In this document: one piece after another, positions 9,985-17,555 of the stretch
Position numbering within the stretch: position 1 is the first letter of the stretch
Layout: every line of letters begins with the position of its first letter
NCBI RefSeq assembly: GCF_009857595.1
Contig: NZ_WWCU01000003.1
Location: 285,674 to 349,673, forward strand
Reading direction: 5' to 3'
Source: Pseudoduganella aquatica
GTDB taxonomy: Bacteria > Pseudomonadota > Gammaproteobacteria > Burkholderiales > Burkholderiaceae_D
Length of the DNA: 64,000 bases
Made by a program: the position numbers and the translations under genes
Notes under the pieces: model-generated
What the model was told of the DNA's origin: nothing
The model's database searches: none
Seen by the model: only the letters and a program-made list of their open reading frames with translations

Positions 9985-11325
9985 TTACAGATCATACAGC
10001 CCTGGCAGGCCGAGGATGCGGCTCAGCTCCTCCAGCGCGGCGTGCACTTCCAGCGCCAGCGCGGGGTCGGCCAGGTCTTTCGGTTCCAGCTGGTCGCGGT
10101 AGTGTTTCTCCACCCACGCCACCAGCGTATGGTACAGCGCCTCGGTCATGATCACACCCTGGTGCATGGCCGACGATTCCTCGTCCGTCAGCGCCACGCG
10201 CAGGCGCAGGCACGCGGGGCCGCCGCCGTTGCGCATGGACTGGCGCAAATCGAAGTGGATCAGTTCATTCACCGGGCCGCCGCTGGCCACCAGGCTTTCC
10301 AGGTAGCGCGCCACGGCGGCGTTTTCCTGGCACTCCTGCGGTATCACCAGCGCCATCTTGCCGTCGTGCTTGGACAGCAGTTGGGAGTTGAACAGATAGC
10401 TGTGCACGGCGTCCGCCACGGCCACGGCGCCGGTGTCCACGCGCACCGCCTGCAGGTCCGCGCCCACATCGGCCATGGCCGCGCGCAGCGACGCCAGCGT
10501 GGCCGCTTCGTCGGCAAAGGCCTGCTCGTGGTAGAACAGCACGTTGCCGTTGCCGACCGCGATCACGTCGTTATGGAACACGCCCTGGTCGATCACGTCT
10601 GGATTCTGCTGGATGTAGACGGTGCGCTCCGCAGCCAGGCCGTGCAGGCGCGCCACGGCTTGCGATGCCTCCAGCGTCTGGCGCGCGGGGAAGCGCTTGG
10701 GCGCAGGCGCGGCAGCGTCGAACTCCACGCGGCCGTAGACGAACATCTCGACTGCTTCGGCCCCGTGCGCGGCGCACAGGCGGGTGTGGTTGGCCGCGCC
10801 TTCATCGCCAAAGGCCGGCGTGCCGGGCAGCGCATCATGCACGGCGAAGTAACGCGGGTTGTTGAAGATGGCGCGCAGGCTGCGTGCCGACTGCGCGTGT
10901 TCGAAAGCGCGGTGCAGCTTGTTGTTCAGATTGGCGGGCGTGAAATGCACGCGGCCGTCGCCGGTGTCCGCAGACGGGCTGACGGTGGCGGCGTTGGCGG
11001 TCCACATCGGCGAGGCCGAGTAGGCGCAGGCCAGGATCACCGGCGCTTCCTTGTAGGCCTTGGCCAGCACATCGGCGTCGCTGCCGGTGAAGCCCAGGCT
11101 GCGCAGCAGGCGGAAATTGGGACGGTCCTGCGGCGGCAGCAGCGCTTGCGCAAAGCCGCGCTGCGCCAGCGCGCGCATCTTCGCCAGTCCCTGCAAGGCG
11201 GCCTGCTTCGGATTCGATGCGCTCTTGACGTTGTTGAACGAAGCCACGTTGCCGAAGGACAGGCCGGCGTAGTTGTGGGATGGGCCTACCAGGCCGTCGA
11301 AGTTGAATTCACGTGCTTGCCGCAT
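9985..11325 (-). CDS. astB: N-succinylarginine dihydrolase
   Basis: Second Ast step: N2-succinylarginine to N2-succinylornithine, 2 NH3 and CO2. 446 residues, usual length. Guanidine-modifying (pentein) fold; begins [20 protein letters not shown] as in the family. The catalytic His is in [14 protein letters not shown] (about residue 250) and the catalytic Cys in [15 protein letters not shown] (about residue 371). It starts 12 nt after astD and is separated from the dehydrogenase gene by a 131-nt gap that shows no convincing terminator, so read-through into gdhB and astE is expected. Confidence 0.96.
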   Translation of the reverse strand: MRQAREFNFDGLVGPSHNYAGLSFGNVASFNNVKSASNPKQAALQGLAKMRALAQRGFAQALLPPQDRPNFRLLRSLGFTGSDADVLAKAYKEAPVILACAYSASPMWTANAATVSPSADTGDGRVHFTPANLNNKLHRAFEHAQSARSLRAIFNNPRYFAVHDALPGTPAFGDEGAANHTRLCAAHGAEAVEMFVYGRVEFDAAAPAPKRFPARQTLEASQAVARLHGLAAERTVYIQQNPDVIDQGVFHNDVIAVGNGNVLFYHEQAFADEAATLASLRAAMADVGADLQAVRVDTGAVAVADAVHSYLFNSQLLSKHDGKMALVIPQECQENAAVARYLESLVASGGPVNELIHFDLRQSMRNGGGPACLRLRVALTDEESSAMHQGVIMTEALYHTLVAWVEKHYRDQLEPKDLADPALALEVHAALEELSRILGLPGLYDL

Positions 11326-11337
11326 GGTGTCGTTTCC

Positions 11338-12822
11338 TTAGAAGTTCATGCCTGGAGACAGCTTGGCCGGCATTTCAAGCACGCTGTTCTCGATCGATGC
11401 GACTGGATAGGCGCAGTAGTCCGCCGCGTAGTAGGCGCTCGGACGGTGGTTGCCCGACTTGCCCACGCCGCCGAACGGCGCGCTGCTGGCCGCGCCCGTG
11501 GTGGGACGGTTCCAGTTGACGATACCGGCACGCGCCAGCACCTGGAACTTGTTCCACAGCGCTTCGTTGTTCGAGACCAGCGCGGCGGCCAGGCCGTATT
11601 CGGTGGCGTTGGCCACCTTGATGGCGCTGTCGAAATCGTCCACGCGGATGATTTGCAGCAGCGGGCCAAACCACTCCTCGTCCGGGATGCCCTTGGCATT
11701 GGTGGTGTCCACGATACCGGCCGAAACAAAGCCCGTGCCTTCCTGCAGCTGCTTCATTTCCAGCAGCAGCTTGCCGCCCTTGGCCACCATGTCGTGCTGG
11801 GCCTGCACCAGGCGCGCGGCGATGGGCGCCGACACAACGGGTCCCATGAAAGGCTGCGGCTCGGCGTTCGACGCGCCCACCACCAGCTTGGACGCCACGT
11901 CCACCAGACGCGCCACGAAGGCGTCGCCCGCCGGACCGGCCTGCACCACCAGGCGGCGCGCGCAGGTGCAGCGCTGGCCGGCCGAGATGAAGGCGGACGA
12001 CACGGCCATGAACACGGCGGCGTCCACGTCCTTGATGTCCCACACCACCAGCGGATTGTTGCCGCCCATTTCCAGCGCCAGCAGCTTGCCGGTCTGGCCC
12101 GCGAACTGGCGGTGCAGCGCGGCGCCGGTCTGGCTGCTGCCGGTGAACAGCACGCCGTCGATATCCTTGTTCTGGCCCAGGGCGATGCCGGTGTCGCGGC
12201 CGCCGTTCACCAGGTTCAGCACACCGGCAGGCAGGCCTGCCTGCTCCCACAGCTGCACGGTTTTCACGGCGGTGCGCGGCGCGTATTCACTAGGTTTGAA
12301 CACCACGGTGTTGCCCGCGATGAGGGCCGGCACGATGTGGCCGTTGGGCAGGTGGCCGGGGAAGTTGTAAGGGCCGAACACGCCGAACACGCCATGCGGA
12401 CGGTGGCGCAGCACTGCTTCGCCGTCCGCCACCTTGCTGCGCGTTTCGCCAGTGCGCGCGCCGTAGGCCTGGAGGGAGATGTCCACCTTGTTGGCCATGG
12501 TGGTCACTTCGGTGCGCGCCTCCCACAGCGGCTTGCCCACCTCCTCGGCGATCAGCAGCGCCAGCGCTTCGGCGTTTTCCTTCAGCAGGTCGCGGAAGCG
12601 GGTGACGACGGCCACGCGCTGCTCCAGCGGCGCGAGCGCCCAGCCTTCAAAGGCGGCGCGCGCTGCGCCGGCGGCGGCGGCCACGTCTTCGGCGGTGGCT
12701 TCGCGGCTGGCCCAGGTCTGCTTGCCGTTCGATGGGTCGATGGTCACCAGTTCGGCGCCGTGGCCGGCGGACCACTGGCCGTTGATGAAGTTACTGAGTG
12801 TGTTGCTGGATGCGTCAGACAT
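11338..12822 (-). CDS. astD: Succinylglutamate-semialdehyde dehydrogenase
   Basis: Fourth Ast step: NAD-dependent oxidation of N2-succinylglutamate 5-semialdehyde. 494 residues, an ALDH-superfamily enzyme. Visible: the oxyanion Asn in PYNFPGH (N153), nucleotide loop FTGSSQTG (227-233), general base E251 in LLALEMGGNNP, and nucleophile C285 in SAGQRCTCARR. Its start overlaps the end of aruG by 8 bases, indicating translational coupling. Confidence 0.96.
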   Translation of the reverse strand: MSDASSNTLSNFINGQWSAGHGAELVTIDPSNGKQTWASREATAEDVAAAAGAARAAFEGWALAPLEQRVAVVTRFRDLLKENAEALALLIAEEVGKPLWEARTEVTTMANKVDISLQAYGARTGETRSKVADGEAVLRHRPHGVFGVFGPYNFPGHLPNGHIVPALIAGNTVVFKPSEYAPRTAVKTVQLWEQAGLPAGVLNLVNGGRDTGIALGQNKDIDGVLFTGSSQTGAALHRQFAGQTGKLLALEMGGNNPLVVWDIKDVDAAVFMAVSSAFISAGQRCTCARRLVVQAGPAGDAFVARLVDVASKLVVGASNAEPQPFMGPVVSAPIAARLVQAQHDMVAKGGKLLLEMKQLQEGTGFVSAGIVDTTNAKGIPDEEWFGPLLQIIRVDDFDSAIKVANATEYGLAAALVSNNEALWNKFQVLARAGIVNWNRPTTGAASSAPFGGVGKSGNHRPSAYYAADYCAYPVASIENSVLEMPAKLSPGMNF

Positions 12823-13864
12823 GGGTGTTCTTCCTCACGTTGAGAGTCAGGGTGCGCACGACGTCGCCGGCGTGCACGCGCAGCAGCTTCTGGTCGTCGG
12901 CGGACAGGTCGATCTTGCCGTTCACCGCAGCGGCTTCGGACAGGACCATGCGGAAATCCTTCAGGTTGGTGTTCGACACCAGCACCGGCTCCATCTGCGG
13001 CGCGCAGGCGTGCGTCATGTCGGTGTCCACATCGACCACGGCCAGGGCGCTGTCGCGCACCGCCCGCAGTTCGGACACGCGGCCCTGCAGCACCGGCCCC
13101 GCGTCGAAGATGTCGACATAGCCTTCAAAGTGCATGCCCTCCTGCTCGAGCAGGCGGCGCGCCGGCACGGTGGACGTGTGCACCTTGCCCACCACGTCCT
13201 GCGCGTCCTGCGGCAGATAGGCCACGTACAGCGGCTGGCGCGGCATCAGCTCGGCGATGAAGGACTTCTTGCCCTGCGCGGTGAGCGCATCGACATGGTC
13301 GAACTCCATCTTGAAGAAGTGGCGGCCCAGGCCTTCGTAGAACGGCGAGCGCCCGCTGGACTCCTGGTAGCCGCGCATTTCCGCTATCAGCTTTTCGGTG
13401 AACAGGTGCGGGAACTGGGCGATGAACAGGAAGCGGCACTTGGACAGGAACTTGCCGTTGTTGCCGTGGCGGTAGTCCGGGTTCAGGAACAGCGAGCACA
13501 GTTCGGTGCTGCCGGTCAGGTCGTTCGACAGGTACAGCGTTTCCATGCGCGTGAACACTTTCAGCTCGCGGCTGGAATGCACCAGGGTGCCGATGCGGTA
13601 ATTGTAGAACGGCTCGTCCAGGCCCACCGAGCCCTTGATGGCGCACACGCCGGCCAGGCGGCCGCTGTCGGTGTCTTCCATCACGAACATGTAGTCGCGC
13701 TTTTCGGGCGGGATGGTTTCGGCAAAGGAGGCGACGGCGATTTCCACGCGGTCGCCCAGCATCTTCATGTCCGGCTTGAGCGTGGTCATGCCGGAGCCGA
13801 CCTGGCTGGCCATGTCATACAGGGCGTCCAGGTCGGTGGCTTGTATGGCGCGTACTACTAGCAT
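12815..13864 (-). CDS. aruG: Arginine N-succinyltransferase, beta subunit
   Basis: First Ast step, transferring succinyl from succinyl-CoA to the alpha-amino group of arginine. 349 residues. The start at 13864 (MLVVRAIQATDLDALYDMAS) matches the family N-terminus and has AGAGA upstream; the frame extends nine codons further without a site. GNAT-related AstA fold; GSGMTTLKPD and YRIGTLVHSSRELKVFTRME are family blocks. It is a paralogue of the neighbouring alpha subunit, and the order C-F-G-D-B matches Pseudomonas aru, which decides the alpha/beta naming. Confidence 0.92.
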   Translation of the reverse strand: MLVVRAIQATDLDALYDMASQVGSGMTTLKPDMKMLGDRVEIAVASFAETIPPEKRDYMFVMEDTDSGRLAGVCAIKGSVGLDEPFYNYRIGTLVHSSRELKVFTRMETLYLSNDLTGSTELCSLFLNPDYRHGNNGKFLSKCRFLFIAQFPHLFTEKLIAEMRGYQESSGRSPFYEGLGRHFFKMEFDHVDALTAQGKKSFIAELMPRQPLYVAYLPQDAQDVVGKVHTSTVPARRLLEQEGMHFEGYVDIFDAGPVLQGRVSELRAVRDSALAVVDVDTDMTHACAPQMEPVLVSNTNLKDFRMVLSEAAAVNGKIDLSADDQKLLRVHAGDVVRTLTLNVRKNTHV

Positions 13865-13877
13865 AAAGGTCTCTTTT

Positions 13878-14909
13878 TCAGATGCGTACACAAATCACGT
13901 TGCCGCCTTCGGCAACCTGCAGCACTTCCTGCACTTCCACCGGCAGGGCTATGGTGGCGCTGCCTTCAATGGCAGGCACGGCCACCACCACGGCGCGGAA
14001 CTCCTGCCCCGCGTTGGCGGCCACCGCGTAAGGCACCACCGGCTCGCCGGAGCGCGAAGGACGCGGCGTGGCCACGGTGCGCTGGAGCGACGAGGTGCAG
14101 GTGCGCAGCGCGTGCTTGTGCGCCTGCAGGATAGGGCCGCCGTCGAAGATGTCGATATAGTCGTCGGCCTCGAAGCCTTCGGCCGTCAGCAGGCTGAAAG
14201 CCAGCTCGCCGGACGGGTGGATCTGGCCCATGACGGCCTGCGCGTCGCCCGGCAGCAGCGGCACATAGACCGGGTAGTGCGGCATGAGCTCGACGATGAG
14301 CGTGCGGTTGCGGGCGCCGCCTATGGTGCGTTCGGCGTCGAGGAAATCCATCTGGAAGAATTTGCGGCCCACGGCGTCCCAGAACGGCGACTCGCCGTTT
14401 GCGCCGGTGGCGCCGGCCAGGGGCACGAAGAAGCGGTCCGCAAAGCGCTGCGGCGCCATGGCGGCAAACAGCAGGCGCGCGCGCGACAGCAGCGCCGCTT
14501 CGGGGCGGTTCTGCACCGCTTCGTTGACGTAGAAACTGGACAGCTGCGAATACGCGGTCAGCTCGGAGCACAGCGTCAGGGCGTGCACGCTATGGCTGAT
14601 GTTCAGGTCGCGCGAGACCTGCTGGATCACGTCGTTCCGGAAGGAGAAGTACGTGCCGTTGGAACCGGCCGACGCGAAAATGGCGGCGGTGCCCACGATG
14701 CCGTGGTCCGCCAGGGACTCCAGCACGAACAGGTAGGACTCCTCGCTGGGGATGTCCACGTGGGCGCTGAAGGATGCGATCGAAGCCTCGACCGCCTGCG
14801 CGATCTTGTCGCGCGTCTTGGGCAAGGTATGGACACCCGGCATGCTTACCGCAGCCAGCTTTTCCAGCGCTGCGATATCCGCAAGTTCTACCGGACGGAC
14901 AACATACAT
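13878..14909 (-). CDS. aruF: Arginine N-succinyltransferase, alpha subunit
   Basis: Partner of AruG in the heteromeric succinyltransferase. 343 residues, GNAT-related AstA family: MYVVRPVELADIAALEKLAA at the N-terminus, then VPSEESYLFVLES-like block near 60-70, FSFRNDVIQQVSRDLNISHS near 105-125 and FQMDFLDAERTIGGARNRTL. A strong AAAGGAG site precedes the ATG. The 125-nt gap upstream to astC holds a REP inverted pair, so the transcript can fold there between the first and second operon genes. Confidence 0.92.
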   Translation of the reverse strand: MYVVRPVELADIAALEKLAAVSMPGVHTLPKTRDKIAQAVEASIASFSAHVDIPSEESYLFVLESLADHGIVGTAAIFASAGSNGTYFSFRNDVIQQVSRDLNISHSVHALTLCSELTAYSQLSSFYVNEAVQNRPEAALLSRARLLFAAMAPQRFADRFFVPLAGATGANGESPFWDAVGRKFFQMDFLDAERTIGGARNRTLIVELMPHYPVYVPLLPGDAQAVMGQIHPSGELAFSLLTAEGFEADDYIDIFDGGPILQAHKHALRTCTSSLQRTVATPRPSRSGEPVVPYAVAANAGQEFRAVVVAVPAIEGSATIALPVEVQEVLQVAEGGNVICVRI

Positions 14910-14950
14910 GTGAACTCCTTTGTTTTTATACTTACGGGTGCTGCGGGCAT

Positions 14951-15030
14951 GGCGGGTTACGGCGTGCCGCCTAACCCGCCCTACGCGCCATTAAGCGGGC
15001 GTAGGGCGGGTTAGCGCAGCGTAACCCGCC
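14951..15030. repeat. REP inverted pair (BIME), locus 2, inside the ast operon
   Basis: Units 14951-14984 (minus) and 15001-15030 (plus), GTAG heads facing inward, 16-nt spacer. Lies between astC and aruF; the plus unit begins 4 nt beyond the astC stop codon. The two units can pair with each other or fold alone. In enterobacteria intra-operon REPs stabilise upstream mRNA or attenuate downstream expression; that role here is inference. Confidence 0.85.
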
Positions 15031-15034
15031 GGTA

Positions 15035-16273
15035 TTACGCAGCCAGGCTGTCCAGCGCTGCGCGCAGCAGGCGGCCGGCTTCGGCGATCTGCTCGTCGGT
15101 CACGACCAGCGCCGGTGCGAAACGCACCACGTCGGTGCCGGCGATCAGCACCATCAGGCCTTGCGCTTCGGCTGCCTTCTGGATGTCCTTGGAGCGGCCT
15201 TTCCACGCGTCGGCCACCACTACGCCCAGCAGCAGGCCGCTGCCGCGCACCGTCGACAGGATGGCCGGGTAGTCCTTGGCCAGGCCTTCGAGCAGCGCCA
15301 CCATCTTGGCCGACGCTTCGCGCACGCGCGCCAGGAAGGCCGGCTGGTTGATCACATTGACCACGGCCAGCGCAACGGTGGCGGCCAGCGGATTGCCGCC
15401 GTAGGTGGTGCCGTGCGAGCCGACGCCCAGCGAAGCGGCCAGCTCGTTGGTGGTCAGCATGGCAGCCACCGGGTAGCCGTTGCCCAGCGCCTTGGCCGAG
15501 GTCAGGATGTCCGGGGTGATGCCGTAGCCCTGGTAGGCGAACAGGTGGCCGGTGCGGCCCATGCCCGACTGTACTTCATCGAAGATCAGCACGGCGCCGG
15601 TCTTGTCGCACAGGTCGCGCAGCTCTTGCAGGAAGGCTTTGTCGCCCGGCAGCACGCCGCCTTCGCCCTGGATCGGTTCCACGATCACGGCGCAGACGTC
15701 GTCGCCGATGGCGGCGCGCGCCGCGGCGATGTCGTTGTATTCAATGTGGTCGATGGCCGGCGGCAGCGGCTCGAAGCCTTCGGTGTACTTGGACTGGCCG
15801 CCTACGGACACGGTGAACAGCGTGCGGCCGTGGAAGGAGCTGAAGCAGGAAATGATGCGCGACTTGTGCGCGCCGAACTTGGCGTGCGCGTGCTTGCGGG
15901 CCAGCTTCAGGGCAGCTTCGTTGGCTTCGGCGCCGGAGTTGCAGAAGAAGGCGCGGTCGGCGAAGGTGGCTTCGGTCAGGGCCAGGCCCAGGCGCAGCAC
16001 CGGCTCGTTGGTGTAGCCGTTACCCAGGTGCCACAGGGTGTTGGCTTGCCGGGTCAGCGCTTCGACGATGACAGGGTTGCAATGGCCCAGCGCCGTCACG
16101 GCGATGCCGGAGGTGAAGTCCAGGTAATGCTTGCCGTTCTGGTCCCACAGGTCCAGGCCCGATGCGCGCACCGGCACCATCGCGGCTGGCGCGTAGGTTG
16201 GAACCAGTACTTCGTCAAAAGTCTGCCGGGTGACAGGGCGAGTGGTTACAGTCGAATCAAGCTTTGCGTTCAT
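15035..16273 (-). CDS. astC: Succinylornithine/acetylornithine aminotransferase
   Basis: Third Ast step: PLP-dependent transamination of N2-succinylornithine with 2-oxoglutarate; the same enzyme class acts on N2-acetylornithine in biosynthesis. 412 residues from the ATG at 16273, chosen for its AGGGA site (12 extra in-frame codons upstream lack one). Class III aminotransferase marks: NSGAEANEAALKLARKHAH near 112-130, D232 in FDEVQSGMGRTG, and PLP lysine K261 in TSAKALGNGYPVA. First gene of the operon, as in Pseudomonas aru. Confidence 0.93.
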   Translation of the reverse strand: MNAKLDSTVTTRPVTRQTFDEVLVPTYAPAAMVPVRASGLDLWDQNGKHYLDFTSGIAVTALGHCNPVIVEALTRQANTLWHLGNGYTNEPVLRLGLALTEATFADRAFFCNSGAEANEAALKLARKHAHAKFGAHKSRIISCFSSFHGRTLFTVSVGGQSKYTEGFEPLPPAIDHIEYNDIAAARAAIGDDVCAVIVEPIQGEGGVLPGDKAFLQELRDLCDKTGAVLIFDEVQSGMGRTGHLFAYQGYGITPDILTSAKALGNGYPVAAMLTTNELAASLGVGSHGTTYGGNPLAATVALAVVNVINQPAFLARVREASAKMVALLEGLAKDYPAILSTVRGSGLLLGVVVADAWKGRSKDIQKAAEAQGLMVLIAGTDVVRFAPALVVTDEQIAEAGRLLRAALDSLAA

Positions 16274-16333
16274 GGCATTCCCTATCAATGTATAGAGGTA
16301 CGGCCGCAACCAGGCGGCTACGGGTGGTACGAC

Positions 16334-16339
16334 ATTATA
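16334..16339 (-). promoter_or_regulatory. Likely -10 box of the ast operon promoter
   Basis: On the minus strand the sequence reads TATAAT about 60 nt before the astC ATG. No good -35 hexamer is present at 16-18 nt, which fits a promoter needing an activator, as ArgR-activated aru promoters do in Pseudomonas. That dependence is inference. Confidence 0.45.
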
Positions 16340-16390
16340 AAAAGCGGGATGCTAAAACTCTTTTGCGGATGCGACAAGGATTTTCATAAT

Positions 16391-17461
16391 TCAGAAGGTA
16401 TGCAGGATGCCCGCTTGCGCGCCCCGGATGTCCCCGCCGGGCAGCGGCGAGCGCACCTGGGCCGCCGGCGCCACCACGGCGGCGCCCAGCAGCGCGAAGC
16501 TGCTGCGGCCCTCGTCCTGGCGCAGCTGCGCCAGCGCGCCGTACAGCGTGGTGCGGGGCGACAGCCAGTAGCGATATAGCAAGCCCAGCTGCCGGGCGTC
16601 GCCGTGGCCGGCGACTTTCTTTGGATCAATCTTGTCATGCAGGCCGGCCCAGCCGAAGCCGAGCGCGGCCTGGGGGCTGAAGCGGTACTGGGCCGACAAT
16701 TGCAGCAGGCGCGTGCTTTGCGTGCCGTCGGCGCGGCTTTCGCGGCCCGCCGACGCGTACAGGGTCCAGCCCCGGCTGGCCCCGGCGCCGGCCAGCGCAT
16801 AGGAGCCGCCCGCGCTGGCGCGGCGCGCCACCGTGCCCGAGGCCGCCGTGCGCACCGTCTGCCAGTTGGCGCCCAGGTACAGGCCCTGCCCCTCGTACTC
16901 GGCGGCCAGGTGGATGTTGCGGTTGGCGGCGGCCTCTTCCAGCGGCGCGGCCCCGCCGGTGGCGCCGCGCGCCAACAGCGCCTGCAGGCGCACGCCGCCC
17001 ATGCTGGGCGAAAACAGTCCGACCGCATTGTCCGCGCGCGGAGGCGCGCCGAACAGATTGTTCCAGCCGGACGCGTAAGTGCCGCTGGTGAAAGCGTCAA
17101 ACTTGCCGTTCATATAAAACTGCGGGGTGTTCTGCCGTCCCAGGCGCAGCTCGCCCCACGGCCCGGACAGCCCGGCCCAGGCCTGCCGGTTGAACAGGCG
17201 GTTGCCGTCGGCCTGGCTGCCGTCGTCGCTGTTCAGGCCGGCCTCCAGCAGGAAATTGGCGGCCAGTCCGCCGCCCAGGTCTTCCCGCCCCCGCAGGCCG
17301 ATGCGGCTGGCCAGCAGGCCGCTGGCGTCGGCCCGGTTGGCGGCGGCCAGGCCGTCGGCCCGCACCTGCGCCACATAGGTGTCCGCCACGCCGAACACGG
17401 TGACGGCCTGCTGGGCGCAGGCCAGGCTGGGCATGCATGAAAGCAATAACAGATACCGCAT
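16391..17461 (-). CDS. Gram-negative porin
   Basis: Outer-membrane trimeric channel of the Neisseria/Burkholderia general-porin type. 356 residues from the ATG at 17461, chosen because it has GGGAGTG upstream and begins a signal peptide (MRYLLLLSCMPSLACA, cleaved before QQ). Mature start AVTVFGVADTYVAQV is typical; LRLGRQNTPQFYMNGKFD is the usual constriction-loop neighbourhood, and the protein ends in a C-terminal Phe needed for outer-membrane assembly (GILHTF). It lies directly upstream of the ast operon on the same strand, divergent from the sensor kinase. Substrate unknown. Confidence 0.9.
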   Translation of the reverse strand: MRYLLLLSCMPSLACAQQAVTVFGVADTYVAQVRADGLAAANRADASGLLASRIGLRGREDLGGGLAANFLLEAGLNSDDGSQADGNRLFNRQAWAGLSGPWGELRLGRQNTPQFYMNGKFDAFTSGTYASGWNNLFGAPPRADNAVGLFSPSMGGVRLQALLARGATGGAAPLEEAAANRNIHLAAEYEGQGLYLGANWQTVRTAASGTVARRASAGGSYALAGAGASRGWTLYASAGRESRADGTQSTRLLQLSAQYRFSPQAALGFGWAGLHDKIDPKKVAGHGDARQLGLLYRYWLSPRTTLYGALAQLRQDEGRSSFALLGAAVVAPAAQVRSPLPGGDIRGAQAGILHTF

Positions 17462-17494
17462 TGTGCACTCCCGGATACGATTCTGCGACGGGCC

Positions 17495-17524
17495 TTGTTT
17501 CCGTCCTGCATACTCGGCTATGCT
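17495..17524 (+). promoter_or_regulatory. Possible sigma70 promoter for the sensor kinase
   Basis: TTGTTT at 17495-17500 and TATGCT at 17519-17524 with 18-nt spacing, about 30 nt before the kinase ATG. It lies in the 94-nt gap shared with the divergent porin gene. Confidence 0.35.
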
Positions 17525-17555
17525 GTCCAGACGGCGTCTGCCCAAGGTTACTCCA

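Noticed and set aside
9838..12843. 1001-codon open frame on the plus strand
   Set aside because: Shadow of astB and astD with the same skewed composition.
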